Program-made: the position numbers and the translations under genes
Source of the DNA: Dichetophora obliterata
Taxonomy: Eukaryota; Arthropoda; Insecta; Diptera; Sciomyzidae
Direction of reading: 5' to 3'
Assembly: GCA_963920525.1 (NCBI GenBank)
Contig: OY986439.1
Coordinates: forward strand, 31,336,319 to 31,400,318
Length of the DNA: 64,000 bases
Notes under the pieces: model-generated
The model's input: the letters and a program-made list of their open reading frames with translations, nothing else
The model's database searches: none
What the model was told of the DNA's origin: nothing
Shown here: positions 45,405 to 56,065 of the stretch, piece after piece
Numbering within the stretch: the first letter of the stretch is position 1
Layout: each line of letters opens with the position of its first letter

Positions 45405-48077
45405 GTGTTTGACCGCTGTTCGGACTAGTAGGCTTTCTTGATTATTTATATATTTTATCCCTGATACGCCGTGTAACCCTTGTTGAACCGCTGCTTTGCT
45501 GATTTAATTTTGAATGGGGCAGTTGGCTCATTTGGCACGAAAGCTTAGTTTGTCCGATTGAAGACACCAAACTAAGTAAAATTTGAACTGATTTGATAAA
45601 ACTGACAAATTTATCATTTAACTTATTACATACATATTTACAGATCTATTTTAATTTAGTTTAAGGATTTAATTTATTTTTATATTTTTTGCTATTCAAA
45701 CATCGCCTTCACTAACATTTTTCACTTGAAAAAAATGGTTTCATAAATTGAGGTATTTTCTTATTGACGAAAATTCAGCATTTATTCGTTAACGAGAACT
45801 CAAAGAAGGAGTTTCAATGAATAAATAAAAGCTCGCATGAAACATGTTTTCACTGCGTGATTGAAGAACATTTTATCAAAGATCAGAAAATTTATGCCTG
45901 GATTGTCAACGAATTATTAAGAACTTAGTCTAAAAGTGCATAATCTTAGAAAAAGTTGATAGTTAACGAAAAGTACTTATTCTGATTTTCTATACCATTG
46001 TAAGCGAAAAGGAAAGTGAACAAAAGTTGTTAACTCTTATTTAGAAGAAATTTCAGATGCATCTAGCGAAAACATTTACAAAAACGTCAAGCATTTAGAA
46101 TTTGTATTTAAATCATAGAAAATCAACATAATAAATAACAAGGTCATATAGAAACTTTCGTACTAATAAGTATGCAAATAAATATAAACTGTATTCAAGA
46201 ACTTTGCCAATATGACTGTCCACAAATTTGCCTCAATTTTGCACATGATTTGCAAAAAAACCAACGAGCTTATAAACGTGAATGGGGACAACTTTGAGAG
46301 TTGTAGAAATGCAAGTAGCCCATCTTTAAGCATAAGCATTGTGCTTTGTATTTAAAGAAGCTGTTTTCAGCAACAACAGATGTTGAGTTACGAGATGATA
46401 AGGTTTTTTCAATCCTCTTATTTTTTTCAACCCAAATGATGACTTTACAATTTTAAAAATTGTTTTTCTCAATACCTTAAGAAAACAAAAGTGACGCAAC
46501 GTTTCTATAAATATCAGCTCAGTTAGCTACATATGGCACTTAATCAAAGAAGTGCCTGATTTAGAAGAAAAATTTTTCAAAGCATTGGAGGAATGAACTC
46601 ATTGCAAAGCAAATGAAATTTTTTTATACGACAGATTTGTGGCGTTACGAAAGAAAGCGCAGAGTGTTGTTATAAAAAAAGACTACTCCAAGTTGTTGGT
46701 GGACTAATCAAAATTATTTTTGCCAAAATTTGTGTTGCCAGCAGTTAAAATATATTCGCTACAAGGAAAAAATCATAAGTGCCATTTTTCAAAAAATCAA
46801 AAAAATAGGAAAAAAAATTTCTTAAAAATTTCCAGTTTTAGATGGAATCAAAGCAAATTGTGATGCAAATAAACTACGTCACATTTTTTTTTAGAGTCAA
46901 CAACATTTTAATAGTGCAGGGCATCAAATAGTGAAAATTTTAAAAAGTTCACTTAGCTTAGATACAAATGTGAACTTTGAAGTAAAAATCAGTTTTGAAA
47001 GTTTAAGTTAAATAAACCATTAGCTTATAAGACGCAACATAGGCAGTTTAAAATGCTTTTATTAGAAAAAATTAAGAAAAAAAATAACAAAATTTCAATT
47101 AAAACTTATATTACCATCAGTTTATGCTCTTGACAAGTTATACTAACATTTTGTGGTATCTTTATCAATGTTTCTACTTAAACGCTGCAGCATTCACTTT
47201 GACAATTTTATTAAATGCACGCCATGAAGTCTTAATACTTTATTGGAACGCCTTTGCGTTTATCAACAACATGAATGGAACGCAATTCAATAAAATGACC
47301 AAAAAAAAAAAAGCAAACGATGTCTTTTTTTATTATTTCTCACCATTCATGAGTTTTTGCGATTGGCTCATAAAAATGAATAGCATCTTAAAGTGGTATC
47401 TATAGAAAACTGGCCATAGCATTAAGGCTTAATAGACACAAATTGTGTTTGAAAATATGCTGAAATTTATGTCTTTTATTCGACATCGAAGAGTGGTCTC
47501 ATTGTGATTGGAGGCGCTCAAGACAAGTACGGCAAGATTGTACTTTACTAGCCTCAAACAGTTATTGAGTTTATTGATTTATTTTTCCAAAAACTTTTGA
47601 AGCGAATTATTACTTGCTTTACATAACATTTTTATATATTTTCTAAACATTAGTGGATTAAAAGTTCAAAGCAAAAAACATGCATTTTTTAATGCTATTT
47701 TTAAACTGTTCTGAAAAAAATTCAGTGCTTTAAAATATACAATGACAAGTGTTAGTTGTTGGTGAGTTACTCAAAATTTTGCATGTCAAAATTTGTGTTT
47801 TTAGCACTTCAGTTATTTTCTCCTTAAGTCAAAAGGCGTCAGTACCATTTTTTAAAAAATCAAAAATTTAGAAAAAAAAATTTCTTTTAAATTTGCGAGT
47901 TAAGATAGAATCGAAGGATATAGAGCTCCATGTGAACAACGCCAAATATTATTTGAATTCAACAAAAGATTGACAGTGTTAGGAGAAAAATACTGAAAGT
48001 TAAAAAAGTTGATTACAAATTAAATTTGTACAGCCTTCAAAGCTATTTATCGAGCTTTTCTGAAGATGACTTTTTTT
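45405..48077. other. AT-rich stretch with diverged direct repeats
   Basis: Nothing coding is supported. About 46695-46870 and 47755-47905 are diverged direct copies (GTTGTTGGTG, AAAATTTGTGTT and CCATTTTT..AAAAAATCAAAAA in the same order). About 46065-46165 is an inverted copy of about 36665-36770. Confidence 0.5.
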
Positions 48078-48208
48078 ACATATCGTCGTTACAAAAGTGA
48101 ACTTGCGAATCTGAAAAATTTCATTTTTAAGTTTCCACAGAATTTTCATTAGAAATGAAAAATTTAATTTTTCAGATTCGCAAGTTCACTTTTGTAACGA
48201 CGATATGT
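48078..48208. repeat. Perfect 43-bp inverted repeat
   Basis: 48078-48120 (ACATATCGTCGTTACAAAAG and following) is exactly complementary to 48166-48208, with a 45-nt loop. A transcript would form a 43-bp uninterrupted stem. No target duplication or element family was recognised. Confidence 0.9.
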
Positions 48209-48852
48209 GCTCTTAGTGATCAGGCAAATTTGGGTTGTGCCATTTTTTGCCATTTCTCTTATTTCTGATTCAGACTTCCTCTTTTGAAGCAAATTTATGT
48301 GCAGTTTAATTTTATGTTTAATACAAAAATTATTTTTTTTATTATTTTACTTAATTTATTTCTCATAAATGTAGCTTGCTGACAAGGATTTTTTTTCCAA
48401 GCGTTTTGTTGTTTTTGTTGTGGCTGCTGCTTTCTTCAATATATTTGTTATTTCATGGCACATTCCATATTTTACGAGCACGTTTACGTTAACGATTTGT
48501 TATGGAGAACGGATGGCGCTGCAGGGTGCGCGTGTCGCAGCCACAACCTTGTAATTGTTTGATGACGTTAATAGGACGCCGCAGGGAATCGATTACAATA
48601 ACACTGCACCGCCACATACACTGAAGCAGTACTGCAGAAAAATCACAAACAAACATTTTTGCAAAAAAAAACAAAAAAAAAACAAACTAGAATATATGAA
48701 TAATAGAAAAATATCACTAAAAGATAAAATTAATTTAAGCAGGAGCCAAGAATTTCATTTTGCTCGTTTTTCGAGGCCTTGACTGATCTTTAAAGCAGTT
48801 AATTTAACAGAATGCCTTGAGCTGAGTATCGGTCACCGCATGTTGACATACC
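48209..48852. other. Spacer with a GC-richer block
   Basis: 48480-48640 is clearly less AT-rich than its surroundings (GGATGGCGCTGCAGGGTGCG). It shows no long frame. It could be a conserved non-coding element or an unidentified insertion. Confidence 0.4.
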
Positions 48853-49136
48853 TGTAGGGAAAATACAGTCAATAACCTAAACGAGTCAATAACCTAAACA
48901 TGCATCACTTGACATTTTGATATTACCAAATTGTCAAGCTGATTAAGCATACTTACAACATTCCAAGGCACTTGAGTTACCAGCGTTTAGTCACCTATCT
49001 CAAGTTGCGCTTGAAGTGAACTAGTGATTCATGATTATATATTTTCCTTACCTTTCGTTCAACAGAAATCATTATTAAATAAACAGTCTTAAATTAACTA
49101 CTGAACTGAAAAGTGTATTCTTTAAAGGGTTCAACA
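48853..49136 (+). repeat. 5' LTR
   Basis: 284 bp, TGTAGGGAAAATAC..GGGTTCAACA. AATAAA near 49078 could be the polyadenylation signal. Confidence 0.95.
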
Positions 49137-49154
49137 TGGCGACCGTGACAGGAC
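49137..49154 (+). other. Primer-binding site (tRNA-Arg type)
   Basis: TGGCGACCGTGACAGGAC abuts the 5' LTR with no gap. It is the primer type known for 412/mdg1 elements. Confidence 0.8.
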
Positions 49155-49164
49155 TCGAAGTCCG

Positions 49165-49378
49165 AAGAACTTATAAACTGAAGTGAAAAAAATAAAGTTA
49201 TTTTTAAAGTGAATATCTAAAGTGAAAAACTTACAAACTGAAGTGAAAAAAAAATTTTTTTTTTAAAAATGAATATTTAAAGCGAACAACTTATAAGCTG
49301 AAAAAAAAAAAATTTTTTTGACAAGGACTTAAAGTGAATAACTTTAAAGTTAAAAACTTATAAAGTGAAAAAAAAAAA
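49165..49378 (+). repeat. A-rich leader repeats
   Basis: Three to four degenerate units of about 60-70 bp marked by AACTTATAAACTGAAGTGAAAA, lying between the primer site and the small ORF. Confidence 0.65.
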
Positions 49379-49669
49379 ATGTCGTGGTGGAAAAAAATTC
49401 TATCTACTATACCCTTAATCTTCGCCGGGTATGAAGTAGGAAAAACGGTAGAAGAAAACGACAAAAACGAAATAATTAAAGCACTGAGCACGGAAAAAGC
49501 CAAAATAAACAATGAAGAAACTCTTATAAAAAGTGAAGGAATTAACTTGGCGGAAATCACACTAATAATCATTTCAGTAGTGATCGTCATAATTTATATT
49601 ATTAAAGTAATTAAATCAGCAATAAAAAAGAGCCTCAATGGCATTGCTCGCGATCAACCGAGAATTTAA
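49379..49669 (+). CDS. Small membrane-protein ORF in the LTR element leader
   Basis: An intact 96-codon frame starting with ATG directly after the A-rich leader repeats. The N-terminus is amphipathic (M-S-W-W-K-K-I-L), the middle is charged and helical (V-E-E-N-D-K-N-E). A single membrane segment follows at about residues 59-80 (L-I-I-I-S-V-V-I-V-I-I-Y-I-I), then a basic tail. It is not gag, and env is absent from this element. It could be an accessory protein of this lineage, or a remnant. I recognise no domain. It stands about 330 bp upstream of gag. Confidence 0.55.
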   Translation: MSWWKKILSTIPLIFAGYEVGKTVEENDKNEIIKALSTEKAKINNEETLIKSEGINLAEITLIIISVVIVIIYIIKVIKSAIKKSLNGIARDQPRI

Positions 49670-49996
49670 AAATCACAAGTATGCTACTAATTAACATTAT
49701 AAAGAGTGACGAGTGCCTCAAGCTGGAGGCCCAACACCCCCCAACGATTGGGAATGGGGGAATAGAAGTGTCTTCATCTTATCATCATTATCATCTTCAT
49801 CATCAACAACAAATACAAGAAACATCTTCAGTCCCACCTTTATCAGCCAACTGAAACAACAAGCGTAACGTAGCAGCTAGTGAGCAGAAAAAAAAAATGG
49901 GTGACAACAGTTGTAAATTCCAAAATTTATAAAAAAAAAAAAAAAAAAAAAAAATAATTATGTTATTTATAATCATGTTATCAGGTAATTATAAAC

Positions 49997-51220
49997 ATGC
50001 AATGGGAAACCATATTAGATAGTTTAGAACCATTCAAACTTAAATTTAAGCAATCTTATAAATGTCTAAGTCAAAATAGGACAATAAAAACAGAAACTTT
50101 AAGTAAGCACATAACAATTTTAATTGAATCGTTTAATAATATTAGAGCGACCCTACACAGACAATAAGATAGGTACTCAACTGTTCACAGAGAACAGGCA
50201 GACGATATTTTTTTTACATTTAGAGACAAATTAATAAAAGTTTTCCACAAGCATAATATAGCCATTAAAGTGCCTCTTACCCTAAGCTGTGAGGTAAATA
50301 AACTAATTGTAGAAACTGATGATAGCGATCAAGCTGATTTAGAAACAGACGAAGAAATTGAAACTATCAAAATGCCGCGAACAGAGGACGATATTTTAGA
50401 TAAAGCAACAAAAATTGTACCAGTGTTTGATGGTAATGTAAACGAGTTGCAGAGTTTTCTTGATGCTTTAACGCTGATTGAAAGAATTAAAGACACACAT
50501 GAGTTGATTGCTATTGAGGTTATAAAAACTAAACTGAGGGGACAGGCAAGGAATTTAATAACAAACGAAAACACCATACAGGCAATTACAAATAAATTGA
50601 AATCCTCCATAAAAGGTGAGTCATCTGAATTGTTATGTTCAAAACTAATGAACATTAAACAGCAATCCAAATCAGCCACCGCATATGCCGAGGAAATACA
50701 AGACATAACGAAAAAACTAGACGGAGCCTACATACGAGAGGGCTATCCACAGAATATTGCTCAAAAATTAATAGTACAAAATACAACGAAAGCAATTGCC
50801 AGAAATGCTACAAGTGATGAAGTAAAACTTATTATTAAAACTGGAAACTTCACTTCTTTTAATGAGGTTGTTTCTAAATTCGTAGAAGCTAGCACAGAAG
50901 CTTCAACTTCAAACTCCTCCATATTTTACCTTAACCGCCAAAGCCAAGGCCATAGGAATAGCGGATTCCGTAACAATCGCGGACGCGGCCAAGGCTGGCG
51001 TCAGAGTAGTAATTTTAATAACAATTACAATAACAACAATAATAATGGGCGTCATAGTAATTTTAGTAACAACAATAATAACTGGCGACGCAGAAGCCAG
51101 AATAACAACAATAGAAATCAATCAAACCATTTTGAAAATAGGGGGCGAGTAAGAATGATGCAGGAAGTGTCGGGAAACGAGATTTTCCCCCAAAATATGG
51201 GGGGTCAGCATCAAAATTAA
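49997..51220 (+). pseudogene. gag: gag, interrupted by one stop
   Basis: Begins M-Q-W-E-T-I-L-D. A TAA at 50165-50167 interrupts codon 57, and the frame then stays open to TAA 51218. The capsid-like region (residues about 140-300) is followed by a basic, Asn- and Arg/Gly-rich tail (R-N-N-R-G-R-G-Q-G-W) with no CCHC knuckle, as expected for the 412/mdg1 lineage. Full length would be 407 residues. The protein forms the particle and packages element RNA. The last 79 nt overlap the pol frame. Confidence 0.8.
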
Positions 51221-54200
51221 AAGAACACAAAAAGGATACTAAATCAATATTCCATCTGAATCTTAATTTAAGTAGTTTTATCGAAATCCATATATCAACT
51301 AATAAAAATCTTAATACATTTCTAGTGGACACTGGAGCGGATGTCTCACTAATTAAAATCAGCTCGCTCAATGCATTTAAATTTGACACACAAAACACTA
51401 TTCAAATAACTGGAATAGGACAAGGAACTATCAATTCTTTAGGGACAATCCAAATTGATTTAAAAGTTAGAAATTTTTTAATTCCTCATAAATTTCACAT
51501 AATTTCAGATACATTTCCCATACCTTTTCAAGGCATATTGGGTTTAGATTTTCTTAAAACATACAATGTCACTATTCAATATGGCCAAAATACAAATTCA
51601 AATTTACTTTCATTAAGACCATTTAATTTAAATTATCCAATAGATATTCCACTGCTAGAAAGTTTCAAGGATGACGCTTTCATACTACCCGCACGCGCTG
51701 AGGTTTTCAGAGCTATTAAAATTAACAGCGAATGCTCTGATTTGATTATACCAAGTCAAACAATACAAGATGGGGTGTATGTTACCGGCTGCATAATTTC
51801 AAAAAATGTTCCTTATGTCAGAATGATCAACACAAATTCTGAAAATAAATTTTTGAATAATGTTCACTTAAAGCATGAAAACTTATCTGATTATGAAATG
51901 TTTAACACATCCAATAGTGACCATCACAGAAAACAAACCATTTTAGAGAAACTAACGAAAAATTTTCCTGAAATAGCTAAAACAGAATTATTTCAATTAT
52001 GTTCCAAATATACTAATATTTTCGCATTAGAAACCGATAAAATAAGCACAAACAGTTTTTACAAACAAAAATTGAGATTGTCTGACAATAATCCTGTTTA
52101 CATCAAAAATTATCGGACGCCACACTCACAAAAAGACGAAATAATTAGACAAGTTGAAAAACTTCAACAAGACGAGATCGTCGAACCGGCGACGTCCAAT
52201 TACAATAGTCCAATTTTACTAGTACCAAAGAAATCATTACCAAATAATCCCGAAAAACGATGGCGTTTAGTAGTCGATTACCGACAAATAAATAAAAAGC
52301 TGATAGCGGACAAATTTCCTTTACCAAGAATTGAGGATATTTTAGACCAACTTGGCAGAGCGAAATTTTTCTGTTGTTTAGATTTAACATCTGGTTTCCA
52401 TCAAATTGGATTGGACGAAAAATCTCGAGACATCACTTCTTTCTCTACGGAAAACGGTTCATTTCGTTTCACGCGTTTACCATATGGTTTAAAAGTAGCC
52501 CCAAATTCTTTTCAGAAAATGATGAATCTAGCATTCACAGGGTTGTCACTTTCAAAAACTTTTATATACATGGATGATGTCATTGTCACAGGATGCTCAA
52601 TTAAACACATGATAAAAAATTTAGAAACAGTATTTCAAAGATGCAGAGAACATAATTTAAAATTACACCCGGATAAATGCACATTTTTTAGATCTGAAGT
52701 AACATATTTGGGTCACAAATGTACCGACAAAGGTATTTTACCAGACAGTAGCAAATACGACACAATTAAAAACTTCCCCAGACCTAAGAATAGCGATGAG
52801 GTTCATCGATTCGTAGCTTTCTGTAATTATTACAGACGTTTCATACTAAATTTTTCATTTTATTCTGTCCATTTATCAAAACTAACTAGAAAGAATGAAC
52901 CTTTCGTATGGTCTGTAGACTGTGAGAAAGCTTTTCAACATTTAAAGTCAGCACTACTGTCTCCACAAATCCTCCAATATCCAGATTTTGAAAAAACTTT
53001 TTATATCACTACCGACGCTAGCAAAATCGCTTGTGGAGCAATACTATCACAAGAGAAAGACGGTATACAGCTTCCAGTTGCATATGCGTCACGTGCATTT
53101 TCGAAAGGAGAATCAAACAAAGCCCCAATAGAACAAGAATTAATAGCTGTCCAATGGGCAATTAATCACTTTCGACCATATGTCTATGGCAAAAAATTTA
53201 TAGTACGCAGCGATCATAAACCATTAACCTTTTTATACTCCTTAAAAAATCCATCCAGCAGATTAACGCGAATTCGTCTGGAATTAGAAGAGTATGATTT
53301 TACAATAGAACACATTAAAGGAAAGGACAATTCAGGAGCGGATGTTCTCCTGGTAACTACACGTGCACAATCAAAAACCAAAGCTAAAGAAAAAATAACA
53401 AACACAGAAAATAAAGTAGTTGAACAAAAGCCTAAGGTCTTCAAAACTATTGGCTTCAATTGCGTTAAAAAGTGGGTTAAACTCAGAGTGGATACTGAGA
53501 AAAGTATCCCTACATTTTACTTAAAACATGGTAAACAAGTGCTAGCACCACGAATTAATATACAGAATGCAATTGCTAATGGAACTATCGATCTAGATCA
53601 ATTTCTTCCAATTCTTGAAAAAGAAGCAATTAGTAGGAATATAAACAAAATTCAAATGAATTTAAATGATAATTTTTTTAACCTCGTATCCATTGAAAAC
53701 TTTAAACAAAAAGCTACTCAACTTATTACAAAGTTACAAATAGCACTTACACCTAAAGTGTGCATAATAACTGACAAAAATGAACAAAAATCTTTATTAA
53801 AAAAGTTTCACGATGAAGCTCTTTCCGAAGGACATCCTGGAACAACCAGACTACTTAAAAAGATTCGTTAATTTTATTATTGGAAAAACATCACTAGAGA
53901 TGTGAATCAATATGTAAAACAATGCCTTCAATGTCAAATCAATAAAACTACAAAGCATATTAAAACAGATATGATTATTACCCCAACACCTCAGAAACCT
54001 TTTCAAACGGTAATAATAGTTACTGTAGGACCTCTTCCAATATCAGAAAAAGAAAATCAATATATCATCACTAATATGCGATCTAACCAAATATCTCGTA
54101 GCAATACCCGTAACTAACAAATCCGCCAAAACAGTAGCAAAAGCCTTAATAGAACATTTTATTTTAATTTATGGACCAATGAATAAAATACTAAGTGATA

Positions 54201-54823
54201 TGGGTACTGAATACAATAATCAAATCCTTTCAGAACTCCTAACACTTTTAAACATTCAAAAAGCTACATCTGCGCCTTACCACCATCAAACACTAGGAAC
54301 AGTTGAAAGATCACACCGCACATTTAATGAATACATTCGTTCATACATTCACGCATCCAGAAACGATTGGGATGAATGGGTTAAGTATTTCACATATACT
54401 TTTAACACAACACCCTCCACAGTACATGGATATTGTCCATTTGAATTAATTTTCCCAAACGTTCCAAACCACAACCCACTAATACCTTTTGAAACAGTAG
54501 ATACTATATATAATTTTGAAAATTATTCAAAAGAAGTAAAATTCCGACTACAAACCGCTTTAACAAGAGCACAAAACTTAATTAATAAAGCAAAACATAA
54601 TCAAAAACAATTAAATGACCAAAACACCAACAATACAAACATTACCATAGGTCAAGAAATATTTATCAAAAATCACACAGCACACAAATTAGAACCCGTT
54701 TACAAGGGACCATTTAAAGTAATTGATATTGACAATAAAAATAATGTTATTATTGAATTAAGAGGAAAGAAGCAAAAAATTAACAAACAAAATATAAAAT
54801 TGTTTTATAATACTTCTCAATAA
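51142..54823 (+). pseudogene. pol: pol: protease, reverse transcriptase, RNase H, integrase
   Basis: The frame is -1 to gag and open from 51142. Protease: V-D-T-G-A-D near 51325. RT: V-V-D-Y-R-Q-I-N, L-P-Y-G-L and the catalytic Y-M-D-D at 52567-52578. RNase H: T-D-A-S near 53010, then S-D-H-K-P. The integrase zinc region (H-D-E-A-L-S-E-G-H and C-L-Q-C) is split by a TAA at 53869-53871. The catalytic core's first Asp is replaced by Val (I-V-T-V-G-P-L near 54022). A one-base insertion near 54070 shifts the frame. The core then continues with L-S-D-M-G-T-E-Y and V-E-R-S-H. The C-terminus has a G-P-F/Y module (Y-K-G-P-F-K-V-I) and ends at 54823. Confidence 0.88.
51184..51205 (+). promoter_or_regulatory. 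Candidate -1 frameshift sites, gag-pol overlap
   Basis: Two heptamers of the X-XXY-YYZ form sit in gag register: T-TTC-CCC at 51184-51190 and G-GGG-GGT at 51199-51205. Both are inside the 79-nt overlap where a -1 shift would join gag to pol. Confidence 0.55.
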
Positions 54824-55104
54824 CTCCATATATATATAAATATATATACATATTTTTATATTTAATACATAGACTAGTTTTGAATACTTTAAAATTAAAT
54901 TTATCAGTCAGTACAACAATATATTGAATGTACTACATTTATTTTGGTAACAACTTTTTATAAATGTCTTTCAATATAATTTAGATTATAAGTTACTATT
55001 AAATTATATTATTACTCCAATTATAATAATTTGTAAAATCATAAATCTTTAAACATAAAGATATTAAACTTAATAAATTATAATTATATTATTGTGAAAG
55101 TAAA

Positions 55105-55155
55105 AGAAAGCTTTTATTGACATCGTCTGATCAGCGATCACTATAAAAGCTTTCT
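55105..55155 (+). repeat. Hairpin upstream of the polypurine tract
   Basis: AGAAAGCTTTTAT (55105-55117) pairs perfectly with ATAAAAGCTTTCT (55143-55155) around a 25-nt loop. The loop itself contains CTGATCAG. The tract AAAAAAGGGAGG follows directly, next to the 3' LTR. Confidence 0.75.
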
Positions 55156-55171
55156 CTTTAAAAAAGGGAGG

Positions 55172-55455
55172 TGTAGGGGAAATACAGTCAATAACCTAAA
55201 CGAGTCAATAACCTAAACATGCATCACTTGACATTTTGATATTACCAAATTGTCAAGCTGATTAAGCATACTTACAACATTCCAAGGCACTTGAGTTACC
55301 AGCGTTTAGTCACCTATCTCAAGTTGCGCTTGAAGTGAACTAGTGATTCATGATTATATATTTTCCTTACCTTTCGTTCAACAGAAATCATTATTAAATA
55401 AACAGTCTTAAATTAACTACTGAACTGAAAAGTGTATTCTTTCAAGGGTTCAACA
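55172..55455 (+). repeat. 3' LTR
   Basis: 284 bp, TGTAGGGGAAATAC..GGGTTCAACA, preceded by the polypurine tract. Confidence 0.95.
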
Positions 55456-55554
55456 TACCTTATAAATAGCCTGAATTTATTCACTCAAAAATATTTGTGT
55501 GTAAATATTACAAATAACTGCGTTCATTCTAGAATGATCATAATATCTAATAAC

Positions 55555-55650
55555 GAAAAAAAAAATTTGTCTGAGCTGGAGTTTGAACCTCGGCTCTTAA
55601 GCTTACTGGCCACGCACTCTACCAGTAGGCTGCAGCCACATATTAACCAT
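55555..55650 (-). mobile_element. tRNA-derived SINE fragment, minus strand
   Basis: Reverse complement reads GCAGCCTACTGGTAGAGTGC (A box) and GAGCCGAGGTTCAAACTCC (B box), matching the head of the SINEs at 30087 and 56629. The 3' extent is not clear. Confidence 0.7.
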
Positions 55651-56065
55651 ACAGTTCCTTATATTCTGTAGTTGTTCGACAAGCCAAGCTGAACAATTTC
55701 TCTTTAAAATTTTTTAAACTCAACTAATAATTCGTACATTCTACGAATAATTCGTACGGTCAACCTACGAATGAAAATTTTCTACTAATATGATTTTTCA
55801 ATCGTAAATAGTGCAAAATACTACGAAAGTAATGTTAAAAATTTCAAAATATTCGTACGAGAAATTTACGAATATTATTATTTATATTTACACAATCATT
55901 TGTACAATGCACTAATACGAATTGATTTATTTTTGTTTATGAACATTATTAGTATATAAAACGAATATAATCGTACATACTATACCAGGTATTAGTAACA
56001 TTTTACAAATGAAATCGTAATGATATCACAGTATAAATACTTTGTATATTGAATGAATATTTTTA

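Larger units (their letters stand above)
48849..55459 (+). mobile_element. Ty3/gypsy LTR retrotransposon, 412/mdg1-type
   Basis: Complete element at 48853-55455 with TACC duplicated on both sides (48849-48852, 55456-55459). The LTRs are 284 bp, TGT..ACA, and differ at 2 positions by my reading. The primer site TGGCGACCGTGACAGG starts directly after the 5' LTR and fits tRNA-Arg, as in 412/mdg1. Order: long leader with a small ORF, gag, pol (PR-RT-RNH-IN), hairpin, polypurine tract, 3' LTR. No env. Several coding lesions mean this copy cannot move by itself. Confidence 0.93.

Noticed and set aside
41203..45441. Plus-strand ORFs across the R1 element
   Set aside because: They are antisense shadows of minus-strand ORF1 and ORF2.
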